From NCBI RefSeq assembly GCF_001700965.1, contig NZ_CP016756.1, forward strand, positions 3,710,501 to 3,774,500: DNA of 64,000 nucleotides, in the 5' to 3' direction. The notes under the pieces are model-generated. The model saw only the letters and a program-made list of their open reading frames with translations, was not told the DNA's origin and searched no databases. The DNA comes from Stenotrophomonas nitritireducens. GTDB lineage: Bacteria; Pseudomonadota; Gammaproteobacteria; Xanthomonadales; Xanthomonadaceae. The position numbers were made by a program, and so were the translations under genes. This document shows, one piece after another, positions 35,364 to 44,229 of the stretch (position 1 is the stretch's first letter; each line of letters opens with the position of its first letter).

Positions 35364-35579
35364 TGCCGGTTCCGTGAAGAAAGCAACGCCACTCACGGGC
35401 GGCAGAACGCCAGCCGTGATTTCACCAATCACCTACCTGGCTGCACGCTCGCTGCCCCTGTCATGCCAGCGTGAAACCAGGATTTACCATCTTCGACGTA
35501 GGGTTATGACCACGTGAATATCAGATGAATCCTATTGTCATAAACCGATGAATAATTCGTTTGGTGGGAATTACGCAAC

Positions 35580-36704
35580 TCAGTTCTCGCTTTCGATCTG
35601 CCCGACCTGCAGCGGCGCCCGGCTGCCGTCCAGCAATCCACGGCTGAGCGTGCCGTTCTCGATGAACAGCAGTTCGCCGTTCTCGCCGTTCTTGATGCTG
35701 CTGTCGATGGCGATGATGCGTTCGTCATGGAAGCTGCTGACGTGCGACATCGAGGTATGTCCCACCACGATCCGCTTCAGCCCGAGCTGGTCCAGCACGC
35801 GCTGCACCCCGGCCGCATCCAGCCGCCCGTCGAAATAGCCGCGGTACCAGATGGGGCTGGTCTTGCCGTCGTACAGCGGCGCGGTCGCCGGGTCGGCCTT
35901 GACCTCGGCCTTGGGACGGCCCAGCGAGGCCTGGTAGGCGGCATTGGTGGCGGCCGCATCCAATGCCAGCGGCAACGCCTCGGGCGACACACCGCCGTGC
36001 AGGAACAGGGTATCGCCAATGCGCAGCAGCACCGGGCGGGTGCGCAGCCATTGCCCGATCACCGAATCAGGGCCATACAACTGCGGGTAGCTGCGGCCCA
36101 GCAGTTGTGCGCTGCGCAGGTACTTGGGATTGACGTAGCGCAGGTCGTCGTACAGCACCATGGTTTCGTGGTTGCCGAGTACGAAGTGCACCGCGCCGCC
36201 TGCGTCCGCAGCCTGCTGCTGCAGGCTGTACAGCAGCCAGAACGCCTCGGTGACCTGCGGGCCACGGTCGAACACATCGCCGGCGATCACCAGCGTGTCC
36301 TGCCCCAGCGCCCAGTTGTCGTCCTTGTCGATCACGTTGTGGGCGCGCAGCAACTGCACCAGCAAGCCGTACTGGCCGTGGATGTCGGACACCGCGACGA
36401 TGCGTGGCACCGCAGGCAAGATGGCTGCGCCAGGCTCGGCCAGCGGCGCGATCCGCAGGCGCTGAGAGTAGCCGCATTCGGGCGCTATGCTGCGGACGCC
36501 ATCGCGGCTTCGTCTGTATTTCCGCGTAATCACCTGGTCATCGCATATCCATTGCGCCTGCAGCCGCTTGCCCTCGCCGAATACGTAAGGGCCGTCGGCC
36601 TGCACATGGCCGGCGGGTGCAGGCACCTCGCGGGCGTTGGCTGCCAAGGCGGGCAAGGTGCTGCACAGCAGTGCGATGAGCAAGGCGCGGGTTGCAACGG
36701 GCAT
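35580..36704 (-). CDS. Shewanella-like PPP-family metallophosphatase
   Basis: 374 residues with a signal peptide (ALLIALLCSTLPALA). The full PPP metal set is present: SDIHGQY (GDxHG type), AGDVFDRG, LGNHE and FLHGG, with VVGHTSM near the C-terminus. This order is that of Shewanella-like (Shelph) phosphatases. The signal peptide places it in the periplasm. ATG at 36704 was chosen because the signal sequence begins there; the frame continues upstream into the adjacent cyclase gene. Substrate, whether phosphoprotein or small phosphate ester, is not known. The cyclase gene ends 97 bp upstream. Confidence 0.85.
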   Translation of the reverse strand: MPVATRALLIALLCSTLPALAANAREVPAPAGHVQADGPYVFGEGKRLQAQWICDDQVITRKYRRSRDGVRSIAPECGYSQRLRIAPLAEPGAAILPAVPRIVAVSDIHGQYGLLVQLLRAHNVIDKDDNWALGQDTLVIAGDVFDRGPQVTEAFWLLYSLQQQAADAGGAVHFVLGNHETMVLYDDLRYVNPKYLRSAQLLGRSYPQLYGPDSVIGQWLRTRPVLLRIGDTLFLHGGVSPEALPLALDAAATNAAYQASLGRPKAEVKADPATAPLYDGKTSPIWYRGYFDGRLDAAGVQRVLDQLGLKRIVVGHTSMSHVSSFHDERIIAIDSSIKNGENGELLFIENGTLSRGLLDGSRAPLQVGQIESEN

Positions 36705-36801
36705 GGCGGGGTTCCGGCGTCGGGTGACCTGGTGCACCCTCATCGAGCCTAGGCCGTCGCGCTCGGCATGGCATGTGCTATCGGTTGGTGGCGCGCGCCA
36801 C

Positions 36802-38241
36802 TCAGTCGCGATGCAGCGCGCTGCGGCCCGGCGCGGCGGGCAGGGCCTCGCTGCCCAGCACCACCCGGTTGCGCCCCTGTTTCTTGGCCTGGTACATGGC
36901 GGCATCGGCGCGCGCCATCACCCGTTCGTAATCCGGGTGGCCGTCATACACGGCCACGCCGATGCTGGCGCTGATGTCCAGCAGTTGGCCGTCGGCCAGG
37001 GTTACCGGCGTTTCGGCCATGCGCCGGCACAGGCCCTCGGCAATCAGCATGGCCTGGGCGGCTTCAACAGCGACCAGCACGACAACGAATTCCTCGCCGC
37101 CATAGCGGAATACATAGTCACTGCCGCGCGTGTACTGGCTGAGGATGCCGGCCACATGCTGCAATGCGCGGTCGCCGGCCTCATGGCCGTGTGTGTCGTT
37201 GATGGCCTTGAAGTGATCCAGGTCCAGCAACAGCACGCCGAAGCTGCCTGCGGATTTTTCGGCCAGCTCGATCTCGCGGCGCAGCACGGTGGGCAGGAAA
37301 CGCCGGTTGAGCAGGTTGGTCAGCGCATCGCAGCCGGCGTCCAGCTCACCGATGCGTTCGAACAGCATGCCCAACAGGCTGCGCACCTGGCTGACCTTGG
37401 AGCGGACGACCTGCAGCTGCGCACTGCGCGCGACGGGGCCGCCGTGCTGCTGCAGTGCGTGCTGCAGCAACTGGTCAACCTCGTCGACCAGGCCGCTGAT
37501 CTGCCGTGTTTCCGAACTTTCGCCAAAACTCGGAATGCCCTTGTGGGTGAACCACAGGCCAAACTCCGAGCGTGCCAATGTCTGGAAGCCGCCCATGTCG
37601 CCCTGCGCGGCAAGTGCGTAAAGCAAGGTGTTCTCCCAGTCCAGCAGCAAGGCGCGTTGGCGCTCGCGCTCGGTGCTGACGTTCTGCACCAGCGAGAACA
37701 GGCGGTACGCGGCATCGGTGCGCGAGGAACGTTCCCGTGCATTGGAATAGGCAAGTGTCATACCCTCCAGCGCGATATCGAACGAGGCGGTGAGGCTGGC
37801 GATGGCAGAATGTGCGGTTTCACCGTGCCCGGCGTGTTCGCCGATCAACTGGAACAGGCGCTGTTTCAGCACGCGCGTGCCGCGCGTGACCAGGTCCACC
37901 GGAATGCCCACCCGTGCATGTACGTCGCCGATGACGCGCTGGTTGGCGATCAGCCGCTCCACGTCGGCTGCGTTGGCCCGCAGCAGATCGCTGACCCACC
38001 GCTGCATGGCCGGTTGCAGACGCAGCTTCACCTGGTCGTGTGACATCGAGCGTGAGGCGCGCACGTCATTCATCATGACGCTGTAAAAATGCGCGGCCAG
38101 TTCGGCGGCATGCCCCTCTGCCAAACCTGCCAACAGGCAGCCTGCTTCGCAACCGGCAGCGTGGAGGCTGTGTTTCCAGGCATCGGCCAGCGCGCTGCTG
38201 TCGGTGTCGGTGCTGGAAGGAGAGGAGGGGGCGATATTCAT
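36802..38241 (-). CDS. Globin-coupled sensor diguanylate cyclase
   Basis: 479 residues. The N-terminal helical sensor globin (about 20-180) has a candidate proximal haem His108 in IGDVHARVGIP, as in DosC/BpeGReg. A helical linker follows, then a GGDEF domain (about 320-465) with active-site GGEEF and a product-inhibition site RGSD five residues before it. It makes cyclic di-GMP from two GTP under control of O2 or another haem ligand, in the cytoplasm. ATG at 38241 is preferred; a TTG at 38292 is also in frame. The neighbouring phosphatase may be co-transcribed. Confidence 0.9.
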   Translation of the reverse strand: MNIAPSSPSSTDTDSSALADAWKHSLHAAGCEAGCLLAGLAEGHAAELAAHFYSVMMNDVRASRSMSHDQVKLRLQPAMQRWVSDLLRANAADVERLIANQRVIGDVHARVGIPVDLVTRGTRVLKQRLFQLIGEHAGHGETAHSAIASLTASFDIALEGMTLAYSNARERSSRTDAAYRLFSLVQNVSTERERQRALLLDWENTLLYALAAQGDMGGFQTLARSEFGLWFTHKGIPSFGESSETRQISGLVDEVDQLLQHALQQHGGPVARSAQLQVVRSKVSQVRSLLGMLFERIGELDAGCDALTNLLNRRFLPTVLRREIELAEKSAGSFGVLLLDLDHFKAINDTHGHEAGDRALQHVAGILSQYTRGSDYVFRYGGEEFVVVLVAVEAAQAMLIAEGLCRRMAETPVTLADGQLLDISASIGVAVYDGHPDYERVMARADAAMYQAKKQGRNRVVLGSEALPAAPGRSALHRD

Positions 38242-38378
38242 GCGTCTGATCGGTAGAGTGCCAAGCGGCAGCCGATCATTTATCGGCAGCAACTATCGGA
38301 TTTTAAGGACTTTTTGTTGATGGCTGTGTTCACTGCTTGTTCAAGTGCGGTTGTGATGGATAAACGCGGATTGCGGCG

Positions 38379-39176
38379 ATGATCAGTGCCGGGCCGTTTC
38401 CGTTGATGGCCTTGGTGGCGTTGCTGGCCTTGGCGATCGCCTGGTTTTTCGCGCGTGCATTGACGCCATCGGCCGAAGGCTTGCGCAGCCGCGCCGGTGC
38501 CGTGGTGCTGGACGCCTTCCTGCTGGGCCTGCTCGGCGCGCGCGTTGCGCATGTACTGCTGCATGCCGGCGATTACCTGTCACAACCGCTGTCCATCATC
38601 CGCCTGGGCGATGGAGGTTTCTCGCTCTGGGCCGGCGTGCTGGTTGCTGCGGCCTATGCGTTGTGGAAAACGCGCCAGCGCATCCTGCGCAAGCCGGTGT
38701 TGCTGGGCCTGGCGGCAGGTGCCGCGTTCTGGGCAATCGGTGGCATGGCCTTGTTCGCGCTGCAGCGTTCATCGATACCTCTGCCGGATGCCGTGTTGGT
38801 TGACCTGCAGGGCCAGCCTGCGCCGCTGGCTGCATTCGCCGGCAAGCCTACCGTGATCAATCTGTGGGCCAGCTGGTGCGGGCCCTGCCGTCGCGAGATG
38901 CCGGTGTTGGCGCAGGCGCAGCAGGCCCATCCGCAGGTGCAGTTCGTGTTCGCCAACCAGGGCGAAACCCATGAAGAAGTGAGCGACTACCTGAGCGCTG
39001 AAAACATGCAGCTCGACAACGTGCTGCTGGATGCCGACTCGCGGGTAATGCAGCAGACCGGTGCCCGCGCACTGCCCACCACCCTGTTCTTCGGTGCCGA
39101 TGGCCGCCTGCACGATGTGCATATGGGCGAGTTGTCGCGCGCCACGTTGGAAGCGCGTCTGCGCGAAATGCAATAA
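38379..39176 (+). CDS. Membrane-anchored TlpA-like thioredoxin-family protein
   Basis: 265 residues. The N-terminal half has about four hydrophobic helices (LMALVALLALAIAWFFARAL, VVLDAFLLGLLGARVAHVLL, and two further) that resemble part of a prolipoprotein diacylglyceryl transferase-type membrane domain. The C-terminal half (about 135-265) is a TlpA-type thioredoxin domain with active site WCGPC, preceded by INLWAS and followed by cis-Pro ALPTT. It is probably a periplasmic thiol-disulfide reductase held in the inner membrane. dsbG starts 24 bp after it, so the pair could form a reduction relay. Confidence 0.85.
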   Translation: MISAGPFPLMALVALLALAIAWFFARALTPSAEGLRSRAGAVVLDAFLLGLLGARVAHVLLHAGDYLSQPLSIIRLGDGGFSLWAGVLVAAAYALWKTRQRILRKPVLLGLAAGAAFWAIGGMALFALQRSSIPLPDAVLVDLQGQPAPLAAFAGKPTVINLWASWCGPCRREMPVLAQAQQAHPQVQFVFANQGETHEEVSDYLSAENMQLDNVLLDADSRVMQQTGARALPTTLFFGADGRLHDVHMGELSRATLEARLREMQ

Positions 39177-39200
39177 CCCCTTTACTGGAAGAGATACACG

Positions 39201-40013
39201 ATGATGCGATCCCGTTCGATGTTGCTGTTGTTGTCCTTCATTGCGTTGGCGCCTGTGGCCTGTGCGCAGACCACCAGCGCCCCGGCCCCGGTCAGCAGCG
39301 CGGCCAAGCCGGCGGCGGCCAACGAGCCGGCCGTGGTTGCCACGCTGCGCTCGCAGGGCGTGGAATTCATGGGCACCTTTGAAACCCCGGTTGGCCTGAC
39401 CGGCTACGCCGGTGTCGCCGGCCAGCGGCCGCTGGGTGTGTACGTCTCCAAGGATGGCCAGTACGCCGTGGTCGGCACCCTGGTCAATGCCAAGGGTGAA
39501 GATGTCAGCGCGGCCAAGCTCAAGGAGCTGGTGTCCGGGCCGATGGGCCAGCAGGCCTGGGCGAAGGTGGAAGCCAGCCACTGGGTACGCGATGGCAAGG
39601 CCGATGCGCCGCGCGTCATCTATTCCTTCAGCGACCCCAACTGCCCCTACTGCAATCGCTTCTGGGAAGCGGCGCAGCCGTGGGTGGCGTCGGGCAAGGT
39701 GCAGATCCGGCAGATCCTGGTCGGCGTGATCCGCGAGGACAGCGCCAACAAGGCGGCGGCCATCCTCGGTGCAGCCTCGCCGGAGCAGGCCTTGGTGCAG
39801 AACGAGCGTGATTTCGCCAAGGGTGGCATCAAGCCGCTGGCCACGGTACCGGCAGCGGTGCAGACCAAGCTGCGCGCCAACGAAGCGCTGATGCTGGAGC
39901 TGGGCTTCCAGGGCACGCCGGGGATCCTGTTCAAGGATGCCGACGGCACCGTGCAGATGCGTTCGGGCATGCCGCAGGGCGATGACATGCAGACGGTGCT
40001 TGGCCCACGCTGA
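39201..40013 (+). CDS. dsbG: DsbG-like periplasmic disulfide isomerase/chaperone
   Basis: 270 residues. A signal peptide (MLLLLSFIALAPVACA), an Ala/Pro-rich linker, an N-terminal dimerisation region (FETPVGLTGYAGV, GVYVSKDGQYAVVGTLVN) and a thioredoxin-fold domain with CPYC in FSDPNCPYCNRF and cis-Pro GTPGILF are visible. DsbG keeps single cysteines reduced and helps isomerise disulfides in the periplasm. It needs electrons from an inner-membrane reductase; the upstream TlpA-like gene 24 bp away is a plausible donor. The CAQ at the end of the signal does not fit a standard lipobox because Pro occupies the -3 position. Confidence 0.88.
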   Translation: MMRSRSMLLLLSFIALAPVACAQTTSAPAPVSSAAKPAAANEPAVVATLRSQGVEFMGTFETPVGLTGYAGVAGQRPLGVYVSKDGQYAVVGTLVNAKGEDVSAAKLKELVSGPMGQQAWAKVEASHWVRDGKADAPRVIYSFSDPNCPYCNRFWEAAQPWVASGKVQIRQILVGVIREDSANKAAAILGAASPEQALVQNERDFAKGGIKPLATVPAAVQTKLRANEALMLELGFQGTPGILFKDADGTVQMRSGMPQGDDMQTVLGPR

Positions 40014-40092
40014 CCGCTGAATCGGTGGCGGCGATGTAATAGTCTCCGCCACCGCAGGCTGACTAAGCTGGCCCCGCTAAAAGGAGCCAGTC

Positions 40093-41085
40093 ATGAGCCA
40101 CGACCACAACCACCTGCCCAGCGAAATCCGCCACGAGAAGCCGCTGTGGTGGGCGCTGGGTCTGACCACCGTCTACCTGGTGGTGGAAGTCATTGGCGCG
40201 TTCTGGACCAACAGCCTGGCGCTGCTGTCCGATGCGGCGCATATGGCCACCGACGCGCTCGGGTTGATGATCGCCTTGACCGCGGTACGCCTGAGCCGGC
40301 GCCCGCCGGATGCCCGGCGCACCTACGGTTATGCACGCCTGGAAGCCCTGGGCGCAGTGGTCAATGGCCTGTTGCTGTTCGGCGTGGGCATCTACATTCT
40401 GTGGGAGGCCGCGCAGCGCTTCCAGCAGCCACAGGCCATCGCCTCCACCGGCATGATGTGGGTGGCGGCGTTTGGGCTGGTGGTGAACCTGATCGCGATG
40501 CGCCTGCTCAGCGCGGGCAGCGGCGAAAGCCTGAACGTCAAGGGCGCCTACCTGGAAGTATGGAGCGACATGCTCGGTTCGGTGGCGGTGATCATCGGCG
40601 GTGTGATCATCCACTTCACCGGTTGGACCCTGGTCGATCCGATTCTGGCGGTGCTGATCGGCTTGTGGGTGCTGCCGCGTACCTGGGTGCTGCTGCGTGA
40701 TGCCATCAATGTATTGCTGGAGGGCGTGCCCAAGGGCGTGGTGCTGGCCGATATCGAGCAGGCACTGCGCGCGTTTCCCGGTGTGGCCGGCATCCATGAC
40801 CTGCATGTGTGGGCGCTGGCATCAAGTACCCCGGCCTTGACCGTGCATGTGGTGATGGGAGACGGGCAGGTGCCGGATGTATTGCGCCGCCAACTGGCGG
40901 ATCTGTTGCACGAACGGTTTGATATCGATCATGTGACGGTGCAGGTGGAGATCGATCACTGTGGGGATGATTGTGCCGAGGTGAAGACCAAGCTGGATGC
41001 TGACGGCGATGGGCACGATCACGATCACGAAGGTCATGCGCATGGGCCGGATCATCAAGGGCATCACGGGCATGTGCACCGCTGA
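40093..41085 (+). CDS. CzcD-type cation diffusion facilitator (Zn/Co/Cd exporter)
   Basis: 330 residues. Six helices with the helix-2 motif LLSDAAHMATD (HxxxD) and the helix-5 motif AYLEVWSDMLGS (ExxxD, common in the CzcD branch). His-rich tails occur at both ends: SHDHNH at the N-terminus and a C-terminal HDHDHEGHAHGPDHQGH stretch that probably binds metal. A C-terminal cytoplasmic domain carries HDLHVWAL. It exchanges divalent metal for protons at the inner membrane. AAGGAGCC lies before the ATG. A repeat-filled gap follows; the gene is convergent with the FadJ-type gene. Confidence 0.92.
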   Translation: MSHDHNHLPSEIRHEKPLWWALGLTTVYLVVEVIGAFWTNSLALLSDAAHMATDALGLMIALTAVRLSRRPPDARRTYGYARLEALGAVVNGLLLFGVGIYILWEAAQRFQQPQAIASTGMMWVAAFGLVVNLIAMRLLSAGSGESLNVKGAYLEVWSDMLGSVAVIIGGVIIHFTGWTLVDPILAVLIGLWVLPRTWVLLRDAINVLLEGVPKGVVLADIEQALRAFPGVAGIHDLHVWALASSTPALTVHVVMGDGQVPDVLRRQLADLLHERFDIDHVTVQVEIDHCGDDCAEVKTKLDADGDGHDHDHEGHAHGPDHQGHHGHVHR

Positions 41086-41100
41086 GTAGCGCGCTTTGCG

Positions 41101-41234
41101 CGCATCCCCCTCTCCCCAACCCCTCTCCCGCAGGGGGAGAGGGGCTTGCATCTCAGCGAGTTGAAGCAATGCTCGTAACTGCAGCTTTAAAGCCCCTCTC
41201 CCCTTGCGGGAGAGGGGTTGGGGAGAGGGGAGGG
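41101..41234. repeat. Inverted pair of CCCCTCTCCC hairpin repeats
   Basis: CCCCTCTCCCCAACCCCTCTCCCGCAGGG-type and AAAGCCCCTCTCCCCTTGCGGGAGAGGGG-type copies of the hairpin core face each other around about 45 bases. They fill the gap between the convergent CDF and FadJ-type genes, 16 bases after the CDF stop. Confidence 0.8.
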
Positions 41235-41255
41235 CGCAAAGCGCCCAGCCATGAA

Positions 41256-41285
41256 GCAAAAACGGAGCCTTTCGGCTCCGTTCTG
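41256..41285 (-). terminator. Intrinsic terminator of the FadJ-type gene
   Basis: On the minus strand AACGGAGCC-GAAA-GGCTCCGTT is followed by TTTGC. It lies 24 bases past the fadJ stop, and the reverse side could also stop rightward transcription. Confidence 0.85.
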
Positions 41286-41308
41286 CATTCCTTCAACGAC
41301 TCACAAGC

Positions 41309-43384
41309 TCAAGCAACCGGCTCACGCAGCACCGGCATGTCCCAGCCCGGGCGCGGTGCGAAACGGTCGCCGTGCCGTGCCTGCAGGGTCTTCAGCTTCT
41401 CGACCAGTACATCAACGCCGGTGGCGCGGATATGCTGGATCGGGCCGCCGCGGAACGGGGCAAAGCCGGTGCCGAAGATCACGCCGGCATCGAGCAGGTC
41501 GGCATCGGCTACTACACCATCGTGCAGGCAGGCCACCGCCTCGTTGAGCAGGGGCAGGATCAGGCGGTCTTCCAGGTCCGACGGCGCCTGGTAGTCCTTG
41601 GCCACTTCCGGCTTCACCGCGCGGCCGTTCTCCCACTTGTAGATGCCCTGGCCGTCCTTCTTGCCGCGCTTGTTCGGCTCCACCGTCGCCAATGCCGCCG
41701 GGATCTGCAGGCCGAGGAACGGTGCCAGCTCCTTGCCGACGCCAGCGGCCACGTCCAGGCCGACCGTATCCAGCAGCTCGATCGGGCCCATCGGCATGCC
41801 GAACTTGACCGCGGCCTTGTCGATCACCGGGCCGGGGATGCCTTCGGCGTAGGCGGTCGCGGCCTCCAGCATGTACGGGAACAGGACGCGGTTGACCAGG
41901 AAGCCCGGGGTGCCGGCAACCGGCACCGGGAACTTGCCCAGCGCCTTGCAGAATGCGGCCAGGCGCTTCTCGGTTTCTGCCGCCATGCCGTCGTGGTGGA
42001 TGATTTCCACCAGCGGCATCTGTGCCACCGGGTTGAAGTAGTGCAGGCCGGCAAACTGCGCCGGGCGCTGGATGTGGTCACGCAGCTCGACCAGCGGGAT
42101 CGACGAGGTGTTGGTGGTCAGCAGCGCGTCTGCCTTCATCTTCGGCTCCAGCGACTGGTACAGCTCGCGCTTGGCTTCCGGGTTCTCGATGATGGCCTCG
42201 ATCACCAGATCGGCCTGGGCCACGCCGTCGCCGGCCAGGTCGGCCTTCAGCCGTGCGGCCACTTCCGGGCGCTTGCTCTCGTCACGGACCTTCTTGTCGA
42301 ACAAAGCCTGGGCGCGGGTCATGGCCGGGTCGATGAAGCGTTGCTCGCGGTCCTGCAGGGTCACGTTGAAGCCCTTGTAGGCGGCCCAGGCGGCGATATC
42401 GCCACCCATCACGCCGGCGCCCACCACGTGCACGTGCTTGATACCCGAGTCCTTGCCGCCCAGGCCCTTGAGCCGCTCGGTCAGGAAGAAGATGCGGATC
42501 AGATTGCGTGCGGTCGGGCTGCTGGCCAGCTTGACCACGGCGCGGCGCTCGGCGTCCAGGCGCTTCTGGATCGGGCTGCCGCCGGTACGCTCCCAGGTGC
42601 CGATCAGTGCGTACGGCGCCGGGTACTGGTCTTTCTTGGCCTTGCGCGCGACCTGCTTGGCCATCTGTGGGGCCAGGATCTTGCGCGCAAGGAAGGTGTT
42701 GGTGGCCCAGGCGGTGGCGCGCTGCTTGAACGGGCGGGTTACGCCGGTCTGCAGCACCGATACCGCGGCATCGACCAGCACTGCCGGGGCGGCAACCTTG
42801 TCGACCAGGCCGATCGCACGTGCGGCCGACGCCGACAGGGTGCGGCCGGTCAGCATCATGTCCATTGCCGCCGGGGCGCCCACCAGCTGGGGCAGGCGCG
42901 AGCTGCCGCCCCAGCCCGGGAAGATGCCCAATTGGGTCTCCGGCAGGCCGATGCGGGTGGATGGGTCGTTGGAAGCCACGCGGTAACGGCAGGCCAGGGC
43001 CAGCTCGGTGCCGCCACCCAGGCAGTGGCCGTGGATCGCGGCCACGGTCGGACAGGGCAGCTCGGCCAGCTTCTGGTAGACGCTCTGGCCGCGGCGGATG
43101 GCGTCGTTGACGGTGCCGCGGCGGTCGAATTCCTGGAATTCCTTAAGATCGGCGCCGGCAATGAAGCCGGCGGCCTTGGTTGAGCGCACCACCACGCCCT
43201 TGGGTGGATCGATGGCCAGGCGCTCGATGATGTCGCCCAGTTCCAGCAGCACGTCCTGCGACATGGCATTGACCGGGCTGTCTTTGCGGTCGAGGCTGAG
43301 CACAGCCACGCCGTCTTCGCGCAGTTCGGTATGCCAATGATTGAAGCGGAGCCCGTCGAAGCCTGAGAGCATGGGACGTTCCAT
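41309..43384 (-). CDS. fadJ: Fatty acid oxidation complex alpha subunit (FadB/FadJ type)
   Basis: 691 residues, bifunctional. The N-terminal enoyl-CoA hydratase/isomerase (about 15-270) has AGFIAGADLKEF, HCLGGGTELALAC and IGLPETQLGIFPGWGG with both catalytic glutamates. The 3-hydroxyacyl-CoA dehydrogenase part (about 320-690) has NAD motif VVGAGVMGGDIA, TTNTSSIPL, GLHYFNPVAQMPLVEII and FGMPMGPIELLDTVGLDV. It carries out two beta-oxidation steps in the cytoplasm. No thiolase (FadA/FadI) gene is adjacent, so the partner must lie elsewhere. ATG at 43384 is used; Met at 43372 is an alternative. Confidence 0.9.
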   Translation of the reverse strand: MERPMLSGFDGLRFNHWHTELREDGVAVLSLDRKDSPVNAMSQDVLLELGDIIERLAIDPPKGVVVRSTKAAGFIAGADLKEFQEFDRRGTVNDAIRRGQSVYQKLAELPCPTVAAIHGHCLGGGTELALACRYRVASNDPSTRIGLPETQLGIFPGWGGSSRLPQLVGAPAAMDMMLTGRTLSASAARAIGLVDKVAAPAVLVDAAVSVLQTGVTRPFKQRATAWATNTFLARKILAPQMAKQVARKAKKDQYPAPYALIGTWERTGGSPIQKRLDAERRAVVKLASSPTARNLIRIFFLTERLKGLGGKDSGIKHVHVVGAGVMGGDIAAWAAYKGFNVTLQDREQRFIDPAMTRAQALFDKKVRDESKRPEVAARLKADLAGDGVAQADLVIEAIIENPEAKRELYQSLEPKMKADALLTTNTSSIPLVELRDHIQRPAQFAGLHYFNPVAQMPLVEIIHHDGMAAETEKRLAAFCKALGKFPVPVAGTPGFLVNRVLFPYMLEAATAYAEGIPGPVIDKAAVKFGMPMGPIELLDTVGLDVAAGVGKELAPFLGLQIPAALATVEPNKRGKKDGQGIYKWENGRAVKPEVAKDYQAPSDLEDRLILPLLNEAVACLHDGVVADADLLDAGVIFGTGFAPFRGGPIQHIRATGVDVLVEKLKTLQARHGDRFAPRPGWDMPVLREPVA

Positions 43385-43541
43385 CCGGTTGTGTATGGAG
43401 AAGACCGCTATGATCCAGAGGTTGTTTCCCCGCCGTCAAATCCCAATGTCAGGAAGTGTGTTGGGCTTATCTGGTCAGCGCCCCCGCAGGCTAACCGAAC
43501 GGGAGTTAAAAGCTGGTGCGGTACCGCTGCGACAGGGTGCT

Positions 43542-43568
43542 GAACTTTTGCCGCGAACAGCGGTCTTA
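43542..43568 (+). promoter_or_regulatory. Sigma-E-type promoter of rpoE
   Basis: GAACTT at 43542-43547 and TCTTA at 43564-43568 are spaced by 16 bases, matching the ECF sigma-E consensus (GAACTT, N15-17, TCT-A). It lies 41 bases upstream of the rpoE ATG, as expected for autoregulation of the rpoE-rseA-mucD operon. Confidence 0.8.
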
Positions 43569-43608
43569 TTGCCCGACGTCGGTTGGGCTGACAGGAGTGC
43601 GGCCCGTT

Positions 43609-44229
43609 ATGGCCGAGGTTGAAACACCGCAGGAGCTGGACCTGGAACTGGTCCGGCGTGTGCAGCGCGGCGAAAGCGCGGCGTTCGATGTCCTGGTACG
43701 CAAGTACCAGCATCGGATCATCGCGTTGATCGGGCGCTACATCGCCGACTGGAGTGAATGTCAGGACGTGGCCCAGGACACTTTCGTCCGCGCTTACCGC
43801 GCGATCGGGAATTTCCGTGGCGACGCCCAGTTCTATACCTGGTTGCATCGGATCGCAGTGAATACCGCAAAAAACTACCTAGCAGCACACAACCGGCGCC
43901 CGCCCACCGACGACATCGAGATCGGTGACGCAGAGCAGTTCGACAGCGGGGTCCGGCTGCGTGACAACGACACGCCCGAGCGTGAGTTGATGCGCCAGGA
44001 ACTGGAACAGACCGTGATGAAGGCGGTCGATGCGTTGCCCGAAGAGCTGCGCTCGGCCATTACGTTGCGAGAGGTGGAAGGCATGAGTTACGAGGATATC
44101 GCGCAAAAAATGGGATGCCCTATCGGTACGGTGCGGTCGCGGATCTTCCGTGCCCGTGAGGCCATTGATGCACAGCTGCGTCCCTTGCTGGATACCCCCA
44201 GCGCTACCCGTGAACGGAGTCGCGTATGA
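43609..44229 (+). CDS. rpoE: ECF RNA polymerase sigma factor sigma-E (RpoE)
   Basis: 206 residues. Region 2 carries VRKYQHRIIALIGRY and DVAQDTFVRAYRAIGNFRG. Region 4 carries ELRSAITLREVEGMSYEDIA and GTVRSRIFRARE. It directs transcription of envelope-stress genes when released from RseA. ATG at 43609 (MAEVETPQELD) matches xanthomonad RpoE starts, with AGGAG upstream. A GTG four codons earlier is possible but too close to that site. The stop overlaps the rseA start by 4 bp (ATGA). A promoter of its own type is present upstream. Confidence 0.96.
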   Translation: MAEVETPQELDLELVRRVQRGESAAFDVLVRKYQHRIIALIGRYIADWSECQDVAQDTFVRAYRAIGNFRGDAQFYTWLHRIAVNTAKNYLAAHNRRPPTDDIEIGDAEQFDSGVRLRDNDTPERELMRQELEQTVMKAVDALPEELRSAITLREVEGMSYEDIAQKMGCPIGTVRSRIFRAREAIDAQLRPLLDTPSATRERSRV

